From Anaerolineaceae bacterium UBA4781 (GTDB taxonomy: Bacteria; Chloroflexota; Anaerolineae; Anaerolineales; Anaerolineaceae): a stretch of 15,882 bases of DNA. The notes below the pieces were generated by a model. It was given only the letters and a program-made list of their open reading frames with translations, was not told the DNA's origin and ran no database searches. Made by a program: the position numbers and the translations under genes. How positions within the stretch are numbered: position 1 is the stretch's first letter; every line of letters starts with the position of its first letter. The DNA is taken from contig DHHD01000015.1 in the NCBI GenBank assembly GCA_002403105.1, positions 1 to 15,882 on the forward strand. Direction: 5' to 3'. Shown in pieces: positions 14,545 to 15,882 of this stretch.

Positions 14545-15882
14545 TTAACTTTTCTTCTTATTGCGGGGCAATCCATCAATTCCAAATGAAATTCCCACAC
14601 ATCCTAAACCAATATACAAACTGATCTTTGAAATTGCCAGGTAATTAGACTGCAGTTGACATCCCAGATCCACACCAGTTACCGGGATAAGCACTTCCTC
14701 TTCCGCAGTAACCGGAATCAGAGGTGGTACTATGACAACAGGTGGAATTGTGGGGGTATCTGTTGAGCAATCTTTTGTATATGTGAAACTTGCGCTACCC
14801 GTATTCCATTTAATACTGAGGGTATGTGTTCCATCGGGGGTTGTGCCTACTAACATGGTTCCTGGAGCGATCGTGGTTGTGCCACTACCATAGGCACCTC
14901 CATCCAAACTCCAACTGAAGTTCGGAACTGAGAAACCATTCCCGTTGTTCACAGACCACTGCAGAGTATCACTGGTCACGCAGTAGGGGTCGAGACCCAA
15001 ACCAAAACTATCTGCATCTTCGCAAGCATCGCCGATCCCATTGTTATTCTCATCCGTCTGGCTTGGATTTGCCAAAGCAGAACAGTTATCGCAGGTGTCG
15101 CCTACTCCATCACCATCTCCATCAGCTTGGTCAATATTGGAAATTGATGAGCAGTTATCGCACAAATCACCAATTGTATCCTCATCTGCATCCGCCTGGT
15201 CACCGTTTACAGTTGTTAGACAATTATCAGCACAATCAGCAACGGTATCTCCATCCGTATCTGTATCCGGTGTACCGCATCCGCATTGTCCGGGAGCAGT
15301 CTTGGTAACATCATCAGGGCAAAGATCTACGCAGTCAAGGGTTCCATCGCCATCCAGATCTGCATCTGCAACACCACAACCGCATAATCCGGGTTCCGTT
15401 TTCAGTGGATCGATTGGGCAGTTATCCAGGCAGTCAAGTGCCAGGTCACCATCAGTATCAATGTCTGCAAAACCACAACCGCAGATTCCAGCTTCAACTT
15501 TTGCGCCATCCGCCGGGCAGCCATCCGTGCAATCCGGAGTTGTGTCTCCATCCGAATCGGTATCGGCTGTACCACAACCGCATAATCCAGCGCTTGTTTT
15601 TGCCGGATCTATCGGGCAGCTATCGTTGCAGTCCGGTACGCCATCTCCATCCGAATCAGTATCTGCAACACCACAACCGCAAATGCCACCCGAGGTTTTA
15701 TTTCCATCGCTTGGGCAGCCATCCTGACAATCTGCAGTGCCATCCCCATCCGAATCAGCGTCTGATACACCACAACCGCAAATACCGGCTGCTACTTTAT
15801 TTGAATCAGCCGGGCAGCCATCTGTGCAGTTCGGAGTTCCATCGCCATCAGAATCCGTATCGGCTACACCGCATCCACAAAC
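14545..15882 (-). CDS. Secreted thrombospondin type 3-like repeat protein, C-terminal part (5' end outside the window)
   Basis: The frame is open from the right edge to TAA at 14545: 445 residues, start not in the window. A TTG at 15165 is internal, not a start. Six full and one divergent copy of a ~33-residue unit CGCGVADTDSDGDGxxDCxDxCPxD are followed by two classical thrombospondin-3 motifs (DGDGVGDTCDNC, NNNGIGDACED). The Asp-rich DxDxDGDG loops bind calcium in this family, and paired cysteines suggest export. Next comes a beta-rich domain of about 90 residues (WSLDGGAYGSGTTTI, GTHTLSIKW; Ig- or CBM-like), then a proline/valine linker, LIPVTG, a hydrophobic stretch (ISLYIGLGCVGISFGI) and the basic end RNKKKS, a layout like a cell-wall or membrane sorting signal. 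Likely a surface adhesin or structural protein. It is separated by a terminator from the polysaccharide operon. Confidence 0.85.
   Translation of the reverse strand, partial: VCGCGVADTDSDGDGTPNCTDGCPADSNKVAAGICGCGVSDADSDGDGTADCQDGCPSDGNKTSGGICGCGVADTDSDGDGVPDCNDSCPIDPAKTSAGLCGCGTADTDSDGDTTPDCTDGCPADGAKVEAGICGCGFADIDTDGDLALDCLDNCPIDPLKTEPGLCGCGVADADLDGDGTLDCVDLCPDDVTKTAPGQCGCGTPDTDTDGDTVADCADNCLTTVNGDQADADEDTIGDLCDNCSSISNIDQADGDGDGVGDTCDNCSALANPSQTDENNNGIGDACEDADSFGLGLDPYCVTSDTLQWSVNNGNGFSVPNFSWSLDGGAYGSGTTTIAPGTMLVGTTPDGTHTLSIKWNTGSASFTYTKDCSTDTPTIPPVVIVPPLIPVTAEEEVLIPVTGVDLGCQLQSNYLAISKISLYIGLGCVGISFGIDGLPRNKKKS
15184..15882 (-). repeat. Tandem ~99-bp coding repeats (seven copies, running off the window)
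   Basis: Unit boundaries on the minus strand fall at about 15882-15781 (partial context), 15780-15682, 15681-15583, 15582-15484, 15483-15385, 15384-15286 and 15285-15184 (divergent). Each unit contains the sense-strand string TGCGGTTGTGG or a close variant followed by GAT-rich codons. Nucleotide similarity is high enough for unequal recombination to change copy number. Copies nearest the C-terminal side are the most diverged. Confidence 0.85.

Noticed and set aside
14545..15165. Repeat protein as a complete 206-aa gene starting at 15165
   Set aside because: The 15165 codon is an internal TTG, and the same frame stays open with matching repeats to the right edge, so the gene is truncated by the window rather than short.
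15041..15727. 228-codon plus-strand frame rich in Pro, Ser and Gln
   Set aside because: Exact antisense of the Asp/Cys repeats. The low-complexity product (SPSPSPSAW, PQPHNPG) is what reverse-complemented GAT/TGC codons give.
1..15882. CRISPR array
   Set aside because: The only regular repeats are the 99-bp in-frame coding units at the right end. No short identical repeats with unique spacers were seen.

Overview
The window looks like an accessory region of a Gram-negative-type or monoderm environmental bacterium. A Chloroflexota (Anaerolineae-like) origin is my best guess from overall protein style: MshEN-type glycosyltransferase, thrombospondin-3 surface protein, IPVTG-type C-terminus. No marker gene proves it. 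Nearly all genes lie on the minus strand. Base composition is mixed: the first ~1.6 kb and the stretch around 14.0-14.45 kb are visibly A+T rich, while the proBA and polysaccharide genes are more balanced.

Layout from left to right. (1) 1-80: the tail of a plus-strand gene. (2) 101-2019, minus strand: a retron-like cassette. It has a sigma70-type promoter overlapping an inverted repeat, a ~390-nt structured leader that could hold the msr-msd RNA, a 204-aa protein with an XRE-type helix-turn-helix, and a 293-aa reverse transcriptase with the NAxxH motif and a near-VTG motif typical of retron RTs. (3) 2205-2375, plus strand: a 56-aa two-helix membrane protein followed by a strong terminator. 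(4) 2495-4874, minus strand: proB-proA, two steps of proline synthesis. (5) 4875-5319: no protein gene, but three hairpin terminators on the minus strand and, between them, a compact set of nested complementary segments that may be a structured RNA. (6) 5320-14368, minus strand: a tightly coupled operon for an exopolysaccharide-type system. In transcription order it holds a possible 28-codon leader ORF, a 93-aa membrane protein, a ~1310-aa protein with about six MshEN-like modules fused to a processive-type GT2 synthase, a multi-spanning GT-C type glycosyltransferase, a BcsB-like periplasmic or exported subunit, and a four-helix membrane protein with a degenerate GGDEF domain that keeps the RxxD inhibitory site. 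(7) 14545-15882, minus strand: the C-terminal part of a large secreted calcium-binding-repeat protein. It has about seven 33-residue repeats and a C-terminal IPVTG / hydrophobic / basic tail resembling a sortase-type signal.

How the genes work together. proB and proA overlap and act consecutively (glutamate to glutamate-5-semialdehyde). The polysaccharide operon has the parts of a cyclic-di-GMP-controlled synthase. A GT2 synthase with a BcsB partner is wired to two candidate c-di-GMP receptors, the MshEN array in place of the PilZ domain of BcsA, and a PelD-like degenerate GGDEF protein. The adjacent repeat protein could be a cell-surface component but has its own terminator. The retron-like cassette is the best candidate for a defence or toxin-antitoxin type system. 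Its RNA, its product DNA and the job of its HTH partner are not established by sequence reading alone.
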